Assembly: GCA_905181745.1 (NCBI GenBank)
Contig: CAJIYV010000014.1
Coordinates: forward strand, 1 to 13,078
Source: an uncultured Actinomycetes bacterium
GTDB taxonomy: Bacteria > Actinomycetota > Actinomycetes > S36-B12
DNA: 13,078 nucleotides
Direction: 5' to 3'
This document shows positions 5,477 to 12,371 of the stretch, piece by piece (within the stretch, counting starts at the first letter, position 1; every line of letters starts with the position of its first letter). Below the pieces are notes generated by a model. The model saw nothing but the letters and a program-made list of their open reading frames with translations, made no database searches and was not told where the DNA came from. A program made the translations under genes and the position numbers.

Positions 5477-7402
5477 CTAGACATTGGATATCGTCGCATC
5501 AAGTTCCGGAACTTCTACGGGACCACCCAGATCCGGGGACCTACGTGCCGATCCGGTCCAAGCATCCCGCGGTTCACGTAAATTCAGTTCCGCAAAGATC
5601 TCCGCAATCTCGGCCTTTTGCAAGGTCTCACGTTCCATCAGTGCTACAACAATCGCATCCAGTGCCTCGCGATTGGCTACAAGCAAGTCGTAGGCCTCTT
5701 GGTGTGCCGCTTCAATGAGGGCTCGCACTTCTTCGTCGATCGCGGCGGCAACTTCCTCGGAAAAGTCGCGCGTGTGCCCCATATCGCGGCCCATGAATAC
5801 TTCGCCCTGCTCTTGTCCATATTTGATTGCTCCCAACCGCTCAGTCATGCCGTATTGCATAACCATGGCGCGAGCGACAGCCGTCGCTTTCTCAATGTCA
5901 TTAGAAGCGCCGGTGGTCGGATCATGAAAAATCAGCTCCTCGGCTGCGCGACCCCCAAGCATGTACGCCAACTGATTGAGCATCTGGCTTCGTGTCGTGG
6001 AGTGCTTTTCTTGATCGGGTAGCACCATTGTGTAACCGAGCGCGCGTCCGCGAGGCATGATGGTAATTTTGTGAACAGGGTCGTTACCAGGCAGAGCTGC
6101 CGCAACAAGCGCATGTCCTGCTTCGTGGTAGGCCGTGATCAGCCGTTCCTCATGGTCCATGACGCGGTTGCGTTTTTGCGGCCCAGCCATTACTCGGTCA
6201 ATTGCTTCATCCATGAGCACGTTACCGATCTCAGAATCGCCATTGCGGGCGGTAAGCAACGCGGCTTCATTGAGCACATTGGCTAAGTCCGCTCCGGTAA
6301 ATCCGGGGGTTCGGCGAGCCACGGTCATCAGATCAACAGCTTCGTTGAATGGCTTTCCCTTAGCATGCACCTTGAGGATCTCCCAGCGACCATTGAGATC
6401 AGGGCGCTCCACTGCAATTTGTCGATCAAACCGGCCGGGACGCAGCAGCGCCGGATCAAGAATATCTGGGCGGTTAGTCGCTGCAATCATGATCACGCCG
6501 CCGGAGACATCAAAACCGTCCATCTCAACTAGCATCTGGTTCAACGTTTGCTCGCGTTCGTCGTGGCCACCACCCATTCCAGCGCCGCGATGTCGACCAA
6601 CTGCATCGATTTCATCCATGAAGATAATTGCGGGTGCATTTTCTTTTGCTTGCTCGAAAAGATCGCGCACTCGGCTTGCACCCACGCCTACGAACATTTC
6701 GACAAAGTCAGAACCGGAGATCGAGAAGAACGGAACTCCCGCTTCACCGGCAACAGCGCGGGCAAGCAGAGTCTTTCCAGTTCCCGGTGGACCATAGAGC
6801 AAAACGCCTTTGGGGATTTTCGCACCAACAGCTTTAAACTTCTCCGGATCTGCCAGAAAGTCTTTGATCTCTTCAAGTTCCTCAACGGCTTCGGCAGCAC
6901 CAGCTACGTCAGCAAATGTGGTTTGAGGCATGTCCTTTGACACCATTTTGGCTTTTGATTTGCCAAATTGCATGAGTCGGGAACCGCCTCCCTGCATTTT
7001 CGAAAAAATAAAAACCATGATGAGGACAAGCAAGATGAACGGGATCAAGGAGACGAGCAGGGTAAAAAGAATATTTTCAGAAGGGACAACTACGTTGTAA
7101 CCCCCGGGGAGGGCGCCAGAATCTGCCCTCACTTGCAATAGCTCCTGCAGAACGACCCCTTGACCGGTTACATAGGTGGCTCGAACTGTGTCACCATTTT
7201 TCAGAACCAGTTCAAGCACTTGATCCCGATCGGTGATCGTTGCGGTATCAACGCTGCCGCTTTGAATCTGCGAGATTGCGACACTGGTGTCGACTTCCTC
7301 GGGTGCGCCAACCCCTGAGATCAGGGTTGAACCAACGAGGACGAAAATGATCGCTAGTGCGATCCAAAAAATCGGGCCACGAAAAATCCGCTTGAAATCC
7401 AC
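5477..7402 (-). CDS. ftsH: ATP-dependent zinc metalloprotease FtsH
   Basis: Membrane-anchored AAA protease that degrades misassembled membrane proteins and short-lived regulators, acting as a hexamer with the catalytic parts in the cytoplasm. In the 641 residues: transmembrane helix 1 (about 10-30), an extracytoplasmic domain (31-108), helix 2 (about 111-133), Walker A GPPGTGKT (204-211), Walker B IIFMDE (259-264), second region of homology from TNRPDILDP to RPGRFDR (309-327), zinc site HEAGH (426-430) and the third ligand probably Asp502 in SNDIEKAT. All key residues are present. The start is a GTG at 7402; it gives the family N-terminus (MDFKRIFRGP). The C-terminal tail after 610 is low in order and variable. 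A 125-bp gap before it, the longest in the cluster, may hold a promoter. Confidence 0.98.
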   Translation of the reverse strand: MDFKRIFRGPIFWIALAIIFVLVGSTLISGVGAPEEVDTSVAISQIQSGSVDTATITDRDQVLELVLKNGDTVRATYVTGQGVVLQELLQVRADSGALPGGYNVVVPSENILFTLLVSLIPFILLVLIMVFIFSKMQGGGSRLMQFGKSKAKMVSKDMPQTTFADVAGAAEAVEELEEIKDFLADPEKFKAVGAKIPKGVLLYGPPGTGKTLLARAVAGEAGVPFFSISGSDFVEMFVGVGASRVRDLFEQAKENAPAIIFMDEIDAVGRHRGAGMGGGHDEREQTLNQMLVEMDGFDVSGGVIMIAATNRPDILDPALLRPGRFDRQIAVERPDLNGRWEILKVHAKGKPFNEAVDLMTVARRTPGFTGADLANVLNEAALLTARNGDSEIGNVLMDEAIDRVMAGPQKRNRVMDHEERLITAYHEAGHALVAAALPGNDPVHKITIMPRGRALGYTMVLPDQEKHSTTRSQMLNQLAYMLGGRAAEELIFHDPTTGASNDIEKATAVARAMVMQYGMTERLGAIKYGQEQGEVFMGRDMGHTRDFSEEVAAAIDEEVRALIEAAHQEAYDLLVANREALDAIVVALMERETLQKAEIAEIFAELNLREPRDAWTGSARRSPDLGGPVEVPELDATISNV

Positions 7403-7450
7403 CTCGCCACGGTACTACGCCTTTTGCACCGTCAGCGCGCTGCACCAAGG

Positions 7451-7480
7451 GTTATGCCTTAGGCGAAAAGGCTGGTTCAA
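7451..7480 (-). promoter_or_regulatory. Possible ftsH promoter
   Basis: On the minus strand TTGAAC (7475-7480) and CATAAC (7451-7456) are 18 bp apart, in the 125-bp hpt-ftsH gap. This would leave a leader of roughly 40 nt before the GTG. An alternative -10, TAGTAC, lies nine bases before the GTG. Both are weak matches; the evidence is mainly that this is the only sizeable spacer in the cluster. Confidence 0.3.
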
Positions 7481-7493
7481 TGGAAATTTCGCC
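7462..7493. repeat. 7-bp inverted repeat centred on the putative ftsH -35
   Basis: GGCGAAA (7462-7468) and TTTCGCC (7487-7493) form a perfect dyad with an 18-nt centre. The midpoint (7477.5) is exactly that of the putative -35 hexamer at 7475-7480. It could be a repressor operator for ftsH, or a loose hairpin ending the hpt transcript 35 nt past its stop. Confidence 0.35.
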
Positions 7494-7527
7494 AGGGGCT
7501 CTTCGTGCCGATTGGTTCCGAATGCAA

Positions 7528-8085
7528 TCAGGACTCGTAGACGTGCGGGGCTAACGTGCCAATTGATCGCAGATTACGATAATTTTGGTCGTAGTCGAGC
7601 CCGTAACCGACCACGAACTCATTGGGAATGTCAAAGCCAATATATTTGGCGTCAACTTTCATTTTCATGCCCTCTGGTTTGCGCAGCAAAGTGAACACCT
7701 CAATCGACTTTGGCTTTCGCGAACCAAGATTCTTGAGCAACCAACTTAATGTGAGACCGGAGTCAAGGATGTCTTCGACCACCAGAACATTGCGTCCCAC
7801 GATGTCGGTATCGAGGTCTTTAAGGATTCGAACAACGCCACTGGACATTGTTCCTGAACCATAAGAAGAAACTGCCATCCAATCCATTTGTGCTTGACGG
7901 GGCAACGCTCGCGCCAGATCAGCCATCACCATCACTGCACCTTTGAGAACACCCACCAGGAGCAGATCCTGGTCCTCTGGGTAATCAGCAGCAATTTGCA
8001 GTGCTAACTCGGCGATTCGATTGTGTAATTCCTCCTCGGTGAGAAGTACGTGCGCTAGTTGCCCCTCAACGTGCCTTGAATCCAT
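7528..8085 (-). CDS. hpt: Hypoxanthine(-guanine) phosphoribosyltransferase
   Basis: Purine salvage enzyme that joins hypoxanthine or guanine to PRPP, giving IMP or GMP and pyrophosphate, in the cytoplasm. The 185-residue protein carries the PRPP-binding signature VVEDILDSGLT (102-112), the flexible catalytic loop SSYGSGTMSSG (73-83), LVGVLKGA (43-50) and the purine-site segment KYIGFDIPNEFVVGYGLDY (147-165). It lies 11 bp after tilS and, unlike most genes here, has a strong Shine-Dalgarno (GAGGAG), so it is read from a polycistronic mRNA. The tilS-hpt-ftsH order is widespread in Gram-positive bacteria. Confidence 0.96.
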   Translation of the reverse strand: MDSRHVEGQLAHVLLTEEELHNRIAELALQIAADYPEDQDLLLVGVLKGAVMVMADLARALPRQAQMDWMAVSSYGSGTMSSGVVRILKDLDTDIVGRNVLVVEDILDSGLTLSWLLKNLGSRKPKSIEVFTLLRKPEGMKMKVDAKYIGFDIPNEFVVGYGLDYDQNYRNLRSIGTLAPHVYES

Positions 8086-8091
8086 GCATCG

Positions 8092-8097
8092 CTCCTC
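8092..8097 (-). promoter_or_regulatory. Strong ribosome binding site of hpt
   Basis: Minus-strand GAGGAG lies six bases before the hpt ATG at 8085 and overlaps the last base of the tilS stop codon (TAGAGGAG). This contrasts with the SD-less starts elsewhere in the window and fixes the hpt start. Confidence 0.7.
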
Positions 8098-9086
8098 TAG
8101 TTTCCCCGCTTAAGGGTTAGCCTCCCATATTCCCTCTTCGCACTCACACCCAACGGCAAAGCAATCTCACCTTGACCTGACCAGCGCGAGATAAGTGCTT
8201 CGATCGTCATAACATGTTGGTGGGTAAGGGGAGAATTCTCCCGGGTTACTGTTGCCAGTTGGTCAAAGAGCAACTTGATCAGCCTCGTGCGAATCGCGAC
8301 CGGCAGGACTTCTAATTCTTCAATGGCCATGCTGGTCTCATAAGGTGAAATTGCAGCGCCCCGGAAGTGTCCAACTGAGAGCTGCTCAAGTGCTTGGTCA
8401 TCAACCCGCAGCATGTCCGCACTTCGTACCAAACCAGTGACAATCGACGGTCCGAAATCTGCGCTCAGAATGTCAAGGTGTGTGCGCATTTTGACTCGAG
8501 AAAAAGCTTCGTCAAAATTATGTGGGTCCTGCCATGGTGTAATCCCAACTGGTGTCAAGAGTTCAGAAATCGCTACTCCAATATCGGTTCGTGGATGTGC
8601 CAGAAATGGGCGGTGCCACGGAGGCGAGCAGGCAGACATTGCGGACAGACTGTGTGCACCCGAGCCCCGTAGTAGTCGCAGCATCACCGTTTCGGCCTGG
8701 TCGTTAGCTGTATGCCCGAGCAGAATCGGGCGAGCACCCGCCGCATCGAGTAGCGCAGCGCGACGCGCGGTTCGAGCCGCCATTTCCATACCGCCATCTG
8801 ACCCCACTTCAACGTCTCTAATCTCAACCGAGGTGACGCCAAGAATGTTGGCAGCCATGACCGCATTACTGGCAATCTGTTGTGACCCTTCTTGGAGCCC
8901 ATGGTCGACAACAACCGCATGCACCGTAAATCCAGAGCGAATGCCAACCCACACTGCAACCGCTGTGAGCACCAACGAGTCCGGCCCTCCCGAAAGGCCA
9001 ACAACTACCGAATCCGCATCAGGCTTTATACAACCTTCGACACTGTTGCGCATGGATACCACCGTGTGAGAAGCTGACCTAAACAT
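8097..9086 (-). CDS. tilS: tRNA(Ile)-lysidine synthetase
   Basis: TilS uses ATP to attach lysine to C34 of the tRNA-Ile with anticodon CAU, changing its decoding from AUG to AUA. The 329-residue protein has the PP-loop SGGPDS (32-37), VDHGLQ (60-65), GHTANDQAET (124-133), MLRLLRGSG (135-143) and the WQDPHN...FSRVKMR block (185-201). The C-terminal region is short, as in other actinobacterial TilS, with no clear second tRNA-binding domain. The frame stays open upstream to 9215, but the ATG at 9086 is preferred: it overlaps the preceding stop by eight bases and places the PP-loop at the usual distance. An ATG at 9053, with GGTGG five bases before it, is a serious alternative start. Confidence 0.94.
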   Translation of the reverse strand: MFRSASHTVVSMRNSVEGCIKPDADSVVVGLSGGPDSLVLTAVAVWVGIRSGFTVHAVVVDHGLQEGSQQIASNAVMAANILGVTSVEIRDVEVGSDGGMEMAARTARRAALLDAAGARPILLGHTANDQAETVMLRLLRGSGAHSLSAMSACSPPWHRPFLAHPRTDIGVAISELLTPVGITPWQDPHNFDEAFSRVKMRTHLDILSADFGPSIVTGLVRSADMLRVDDQALEQLSVGHFRGAAISPYETSMAIEELEVLPVAIRTRLIKLLFDQLATVTRENSPLTHQHVMTIEALISRWSGQGEIALPLGVSAKREYGRLTLKRGN

Positions 9087-10113
9087 GGTGCGTGAGTATC
9101 CGCGTTCGCCAGGCAGCTGGGTTTTCAATCTCGAACATGTCCGGCAGGTTTTCCGGCGCGGCCCATACAACGTTGAAGTCCGCAATTCCCATGTCGGTAA
9201 CACAGCTTCTGACAAATGCTACACCTTTTCGGTACTGCATCAGTTTTTCATCCATGCCGAGTAAACGCGATGCGAGTTTCTTATTCGAGTCACGACGGAC
9301 TTCAAATTTCTTTCGGATTTCAGCGACACTCGGAACAAGGTCGGGTCCACCTTGATCCATGACAAAATCGGCGTGGCCCTCCAGCAAAGTCAATAACGCA
9401 ACAATCTTTCGGTAGATCCGCACTTGATCATCGCTTTGAACTAGTTCAATCACACTTGAGTCATCAGCTCTGATCAGTGAATTAATGACCCGAATAATTC
9501 GCCAAGGATAGGAACTTCCCGGTAGCTTTTCAGCACCGATCATTTCCTTGATGAGTCCGATAAAATGTGCCTGCATCCAGGGGACGGCGCCAAATTGCAG
9601 CCGGTGAGTTTCTTCATGCAAGCACACCCATAATTGAAAATCGCGTTCATCCAGATCTAGGGTTTGCGCGACCTGCACAATATTTGGGGCAACGAGTAGT
9701 AGCCGCCCCGGATCAGCCAGTGCTTCGTATTGACCCAAGACTTTCCCCGATGCCCAGCCCAATGCAAGCCCAGTTTGAATGGCTCCGGCTCGATCGGCCA
9801 AGGGGTTACCGTCTTCCCCATCTTCTTCCCCATCTTTTGTGTGTTCCATGCCGATCCCCGAGATAACCGCCAGCGCATTGAGATTGGATGTGACCCAGCC
9901 GGCTCGATCCACGATGACAGTTTCGTGGGTTGCCGGCGCTTCAAGCAGTGAGACGGAGGTGATTTCCCTTGCTGCCACCTGGGCGAGTTCACGCAGCGAG
10001 GCAACACTCGCGGCTGCATATTCGGCACTGACCACCGGGCCCTTGGCCATGGTGCGCCGCGATGCCCGATGAATGAGATCTAAATGTGGAATTACAGTCA
10101 CTGGCATCCGCAC
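9079..10113 (-). CDS. Zinc-dependent metalloprotease-like protein (DUF2342, F420-associated type)
   Basis: A 344-residue protein with the zinc motif HEETH (166-170) in LWVCLHEETHRLQFGAVPW, and a downstream helix MQAHFIGLIKEMIG. This matches the DUF2342-type putative hydrolases of actinobacteria, a branch of which follows the distribution of coenzyme F420; the substrate is unknown. It lies between dacB and tilS, its usual place. An acidic Gly/Asp/Glu linker at residues 93-104 comes from a duplicated 12-bp unit. The start is uncertain: a GTG at 10113, an ATG at 10107, or a GTG at 10101 that would overlap the dacB stop as GTGA. All three overlap dacB and point to coupled translation. Its 3' end overlaps tilS. 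Confidence 0.85.
   Translation of the reverse strand: MRMPVTVIPHLDLIHRASRRTMAKGPVVSAEYAAASVASLRELAQVAAREITSVSLLEAPATHETVIVDRAGWVTSNLNALAVISGIGMEHTKDGEEDGEDGNPLADRAGAIQTGLALGWASGKVLGQYEALADPGRLLLVAPNIVQVAQTLDLDERDFQLWVCLHEETHRLQFGAVPWMQAHFIGLIKEMIGAEKLPGSSYPWRIIRVINSLIRADDSSVIELVQSDDQVRIYRKIVALLTLLEGHADFVMDQGGPDLVPSVAEIRKKFEVRRDSNKKLASRLLGMDEKLMQYRKGVAFVRSCVTDMGIADFNVVWAAPENLPDMFEIENPAAWRTRILTHHV
9812..9835. repeat. Perfect tandem duplication of a 12-bp unit
   Basis: TCTTCCCCATCT occurs twice in direct succession. On the minus strand it adds four codons in frame to the metalloprotease gene, giving the acidic DGEEDGED-like linker. Its length is a multiple of three, so the frame is kept. Confidence 0.9.
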
Positions 10114-11426
10114 TTAGCAAGTTTGGCCGCAATCAAATCCATCGAATTTCGAGCGTTAGCATTCGATCCGACCTTATTGCCCATCATGACAAAAACAAGT
10201 AGGCGACCACTTCGATCTAAGACTGTTCCGGCTAAAGCCGAAACTCCCGTAAGCGAACCCGTCTTGGCGCGAACCACGCCCGACCCTGCCCTGGTTTTTT
10301 TTGTATCAAAACGGGATTCAAGGGTCCCGGTGCGCCCGGCAACGGGAAGCCCAGTTGCGATCGCGGACCATTGCGGTTCGTCTCCACGGACCATTTCAGT
10401 GAGTAACTGCGCAACCGTCGTGCTCGTTATTTTGTTTTGCCGCGATAGTCCACTACCGTCAAACAATTGCAATTTTGCGGTTGAGACACCGTTCTGACCC
10501 AATACCAGTTTGGTTGCACGAGCGCCCCCGGAGAAACTGCCTTCTCCGACAATCTTCTTGCCCACCAGATGGGCAAGTACTTCGGCCGCGTCATTATCTG
10601 ATTCACGCAACATCACTTCGACGATTGTGCTGACCGGCTCTGAAAAAACCGAAGCAAGTTGGGTAGAGCCACTCGGGGTCTGAGCGCGCTTCACTTGTGA
10701 GACCACGATTCCGGCTTTTTTCAGCCGTTTAGCAAAAAGTTGGCCAGCCTGCTTTGCTGGATTCGATACACGGGCGACCGACCTAGGGCTTTTCCGCGCA
10801 CCACCCACACGCAGCGCCGACACCGGAGCAGCAATACCCGCTCGCGGAAAACTTGATTTCCAGCCCGGCCCCAGCGTTGGACCGGTAAACAGGGAGTCGT
10901 CGAAAAACAGTCTGACATTTGTCACTTTTCGTGCTTTCAATGCCCTGATGGTGTCCAGCGCTAATGCCTTAAGGGAGTCCTCACCTTTAGCTTTACGCAG
11001 AAGAGGGTCTCCACCCCCGACCAGGTAAAGGTCGGATCCGGCGAGTGTGGCTCGGGTTACGAGACGAGTATTGGGACCGAGTGCACTGAGTGCGGCCGCT
11101 GCCGTCAGCAGCTTACTGACCGAAGCCGGGGTCCGTGATTTGTTCACTTGGTCGCTGAACACTGGTTTCTCACTCACCGGGTCAACCACAAGCATGGAGA
11201 AGTTGCCCAATGATGCGGTTTGGGTGAGTTTTCCGATTGCGCGATCCAGACCGGTAATGCTGGGTGCCGGAGCACTACTGCTCAGAGGCTTATACACGCT
11301 GGGAACGGGGCCAGTGGGTGGTGCGGCCCACACCGAGGCCGGTGCCACGAGAAGGCCACATGCTAAACCGAGTGAACCTGCTGCCACGCCAAGGCGCTGC
11401 GCCGAAGAAGTCCAATGGATCTGCAT
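10098..11426 (-). CDS. dacB: D-alanyl-D-alanine carboxypeptidase/endopeptidase (PBP4, peptidase S13)
   Basis: Low-molecular-weight penicillin-binding protein that trims or cleaves D-Ala-containing peptidoglycan cross-links outside the membrane. The 442 residues begin with a signal peptide (basic start, hydrophobic stretch about 14-30, likely cleavage near AWA-type SVWA|AP at 34). Active-site motifs are SVSK (102-105, SxxK with nucleophile Ser102), SDN (276-278) and KTG (388-390). The YLVGGGDPLL segment (134-143) is typical of the family. It ends in an unusual CGCQ tail. First gene of the right-to-left cluster, diverging from ppa over 60 bp; a -10 box seven bases before its ATG suggests a leaderless start. 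The next gene overlaps its 3' end. Confidence 0.95.
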   Translation of the reverse strand: MQIHWTSSAQRLGVAAGSLGLACGLLVAPASVWAAPPTGPVPSVYKPLSSSAPAPSITGLDRAIGKLTQTASLGNFSMLVVDPVSEKPVFSDQVNKSRTPASVSKLLTAAAALSALGPNTRLVTRATLAGSDLYLVGGGDPLLRKAKGEDSLKALALDTIRALKARKVTNVRLFFDDSLFTGPTLGPGWKSSFPRAGIAAPVSALRVGGARKSPRSVARVSNPAKQAGQLFAKRLKKAGIVVSQVKRAQTPSGSTQLASVFSEPVSTIVEVMLRESDNDAAEVLAHLVGKKIVGEGSFSGGARATKLVLGQNGVSTAKLQLFDGSGLSRQNKITSTTVAQLLTEMVRGDEPQWSAIATGLPVAGRTGTLESRFDTKKTRAGSGVVRAKTGSLTGVSALAGTVLDRSGRLLVFVMMGNKVGSNANARNSMDLIAAKLAKCGCQ

Positions 11427-11433
11427 CAGCCCT

Positions 11434-11439
11434 ACTGTA
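11434..11439 (-). promoter_or_regulatory. Putative -10 box of dacB and the downstream cluster
   Basis: Minus-strand TACAGT is followed by seven bases (AGGGCTG) and the ATG at 11426, consistent with transcription starting at or one base before the start codon. No canonical -35 was found. Confidence 0.4.
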
Positions 11440-11474
11440 AGTCACCACCACCCTCTTAATTGGCACTGCCCGGC

Positions 11475-11480
11475 TACTGT
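11475..11480 (+). promoter_or_regulatory. Putative -10 box of ppa (leaderless)
   Basis: TACTGT followed by GCACCC and the ATG at 11487. No Shine-Dalgarno precedes the ATG. The block through the ATG is nearly the same as that before the small gene at 2680. Confidence 0.45.
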
Positions 11481-11486
11481 GCACCC

Positions 11487-11978
11487 ATGGATCCCCTCAT
11501 CTTTGACGTCACGATAGAAATTCCCGGCGGAAGCCGCAATAAATACGAGGTTGACCATTCAAGTGGTCGTATCCGCTTGGACCGAATGCTCTTTACCTCG
11601 ACCCGCTACCCCCACGACTACGGCTTTATCGATGACACCCTTGGTCTTGATGGCGATCCACTGGACGCCCTGGTGATCGTGCAGGAGCCCACCTTCCCGG
11701 GCGTTGTTATTTCCTGCCGGACCGTCGGCATGTTCCGCATGACCGATGAAGCCGGCGGTGACGACAAGCTGCTGTGCGTTCCGGCGGGTGACCCCCGCGT
11801 GGAACATCTACGAGATATCCACCATGTTGCGGAGTTTGATCGCCTTGAAATCCAACATTTTTTTGAGGTCTACAAAGATCTTGAGCCTGGAAAGTCCGTT
11901 GAAGGCGCCACCTGGACCGGTCGCAAAGAAGCCGAAGACGAAATCCACCGCTCCTGGGACCGCGCAAAATCCCACTAG
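11487..11978 (+). CDS. ppa: Inorganic pyrophosphatase (class I, soluble)
   Basis: Hydrolyses pyrophosphate to two phosphates in the cytoplasm, pulling biosynthetic reactions forward. The 163-residue protein has the actinobacterial N-terminus FDVTIEIPGGSRNKYEVDH (6-24), the metal-binding signature DGDPLD (55-60; D55, D57, D60), MTDEAGGDDK (85-94; D87, D92) and the C-terminal HFFEVYKDLEPGK (124-136). His24 matches the active-site His known from the Mycobacterium enzyme; the second mycobacterial His position (DEHGG) is Ala89. Upstream codons in frame exist, but the ATG at 11487 gives the family N-terminus and is preceded by a -10 box at leaderless spacing. Confidence 0.97.
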   Translation: MDPLIFDVTIEIPGGSRNKYEVDHSSGRIRLDRMLFTSTRYPHDYGFIDDTLGLDGDPLDALVIVQEPTFPGVVISCRTVGMFRMTDEAGGDDKLLCVPAGDPRVEHLRDIHHVAEFDRLEIQHFFEVYKDLEPGKSVEGATWTGRKEAEDEIHRSWDRAKSH

Positions 11979-12016
11979 CGCGTTATGGGGGCTTTGACAT
12001 CATTAATCAGAAGACC

Positions 12017-12325
12017 ATGGATCACCTCAAGCTTTCACCGGTCGGTAACCCGGCCACGCACATGCCAGCAGCGCTAAGTCCACTTCCTGGGGTAACCACT
12101 TTTGCCACCCATTCCCTCAAGAAGTCTCTGGCCGAACTTGATGTTCCCGAAGTAAGGGAATTTCTTGATTTACTCAAAAACTCCGGTGCCAAGATTTGGG
12201 CATGCCAGCTCAGCGCTGATATGAATCATCTTGGTAAAGGGGATCTCTACGAAGGGGTTGAAGCGATCATCAACGCAAGCGACTTCATCGAGATGACCGA
12301 TGGGGCACAACTCCTCTTCATCTAA
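12017..12325 (+). CDS. DsrE/DsrF/DrsH-like protein, apparently lacking its N-terminal third to half
   Basis: A 102-residue protein matching the C-terminal part of the DsrE_2 (DsrE/F/DrsH-like, peroxiredoxin/sulfur-relay-like) family: MDHLKLSPVGNP (1-12), the AKIWACQLSADM core with conserved Cys63, then LYEGVEAIINASDFIE and the end AQLLFI. Full-length members are about 150-180 residues and begin with a beta-alpha-beta unit ending in FFTFWGL, absent here. Homology-like residues continue in frame upstream of the ATG (YGGFDIINQKT from 11984), right up to the ppa stop codon 38 bp before. So the 5' part seems to have been lost by a junction next to ppa. The start is uncertain: no clear Shine-Dalgarno (AGAAG three bases upstream at best). 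Could be a functional short form or a decaying remnant. Confidence 0.55.
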   Translation: MDHLKLSPVGNPATHMPAALSPLPGVTTFATHSLKKSLAELDVPEVREFLDLLKNSGAKIWACQLSADMNHLGKGDLYEGVEAIINASDFIEMTDGAQLLFI

Positions 12326-12328
12326 GCA

Positions 12329-12371
12329 AGAGCAATCCAGCTCTACTCGATCGCACTCTCACTGGGTGCGA
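12329..12371. repeat. Two small inverted repeats in the dsrE-like/pstS-like convergent junction
   Basis: AGAGC/GCTCT (12329-12344, 6-nt loop) and TCGCAC/GTGCGA (12351-12371, 9-nt loop) follow the plus-strand stop at 12325 within 46 bp. The stems are short (5 and 6 bp) and no T-tract follows, so a terminator role is only possible. Confidence 0.2.

Noticed and set aside
6135..6797. Long plus-strand open frame (220 codons) opposite ftsH
   Set aside because: Ser/Arg/Pro-rich translation without domains, lying fully antisense to the conserved AAA domain of ftsH; a shadow of its codon usage.
7402..7527. Search for a small gene or RNA in the hpt-ftsH gap
   Set aside because: No open frame with a start signal and no tRNA-like or riboswitch-like fold recognised; only the dyad and weak promoter matches.
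8413..9069. Plus-strand open frame (218 codons) opposite tilS
   Set aside because: Low-complexity translation, no start signal, fully antisense to well-supported tilS.
9087..9215. Upstream extension of the TilS frame by 43 codons
   Set aside because: It lies inside the 3' coding part of the metalloprotease and does not resemble TilS N-termini.
11504..11511. Perfect palindrome TGACGTCA early in ppa
   Set aside because: It encodes conserved residues (FDVT) of the pyrophosphatase N-terminus; chance is sufficient.
11994..11999. Perfect TTGACA -35 hexamer before the dsrE-like gene
   Set aside because: At 17-bp spacing the -10 would be ATGGAT over the start codon itself; no acceptable -10 is found at 16-18 bp.
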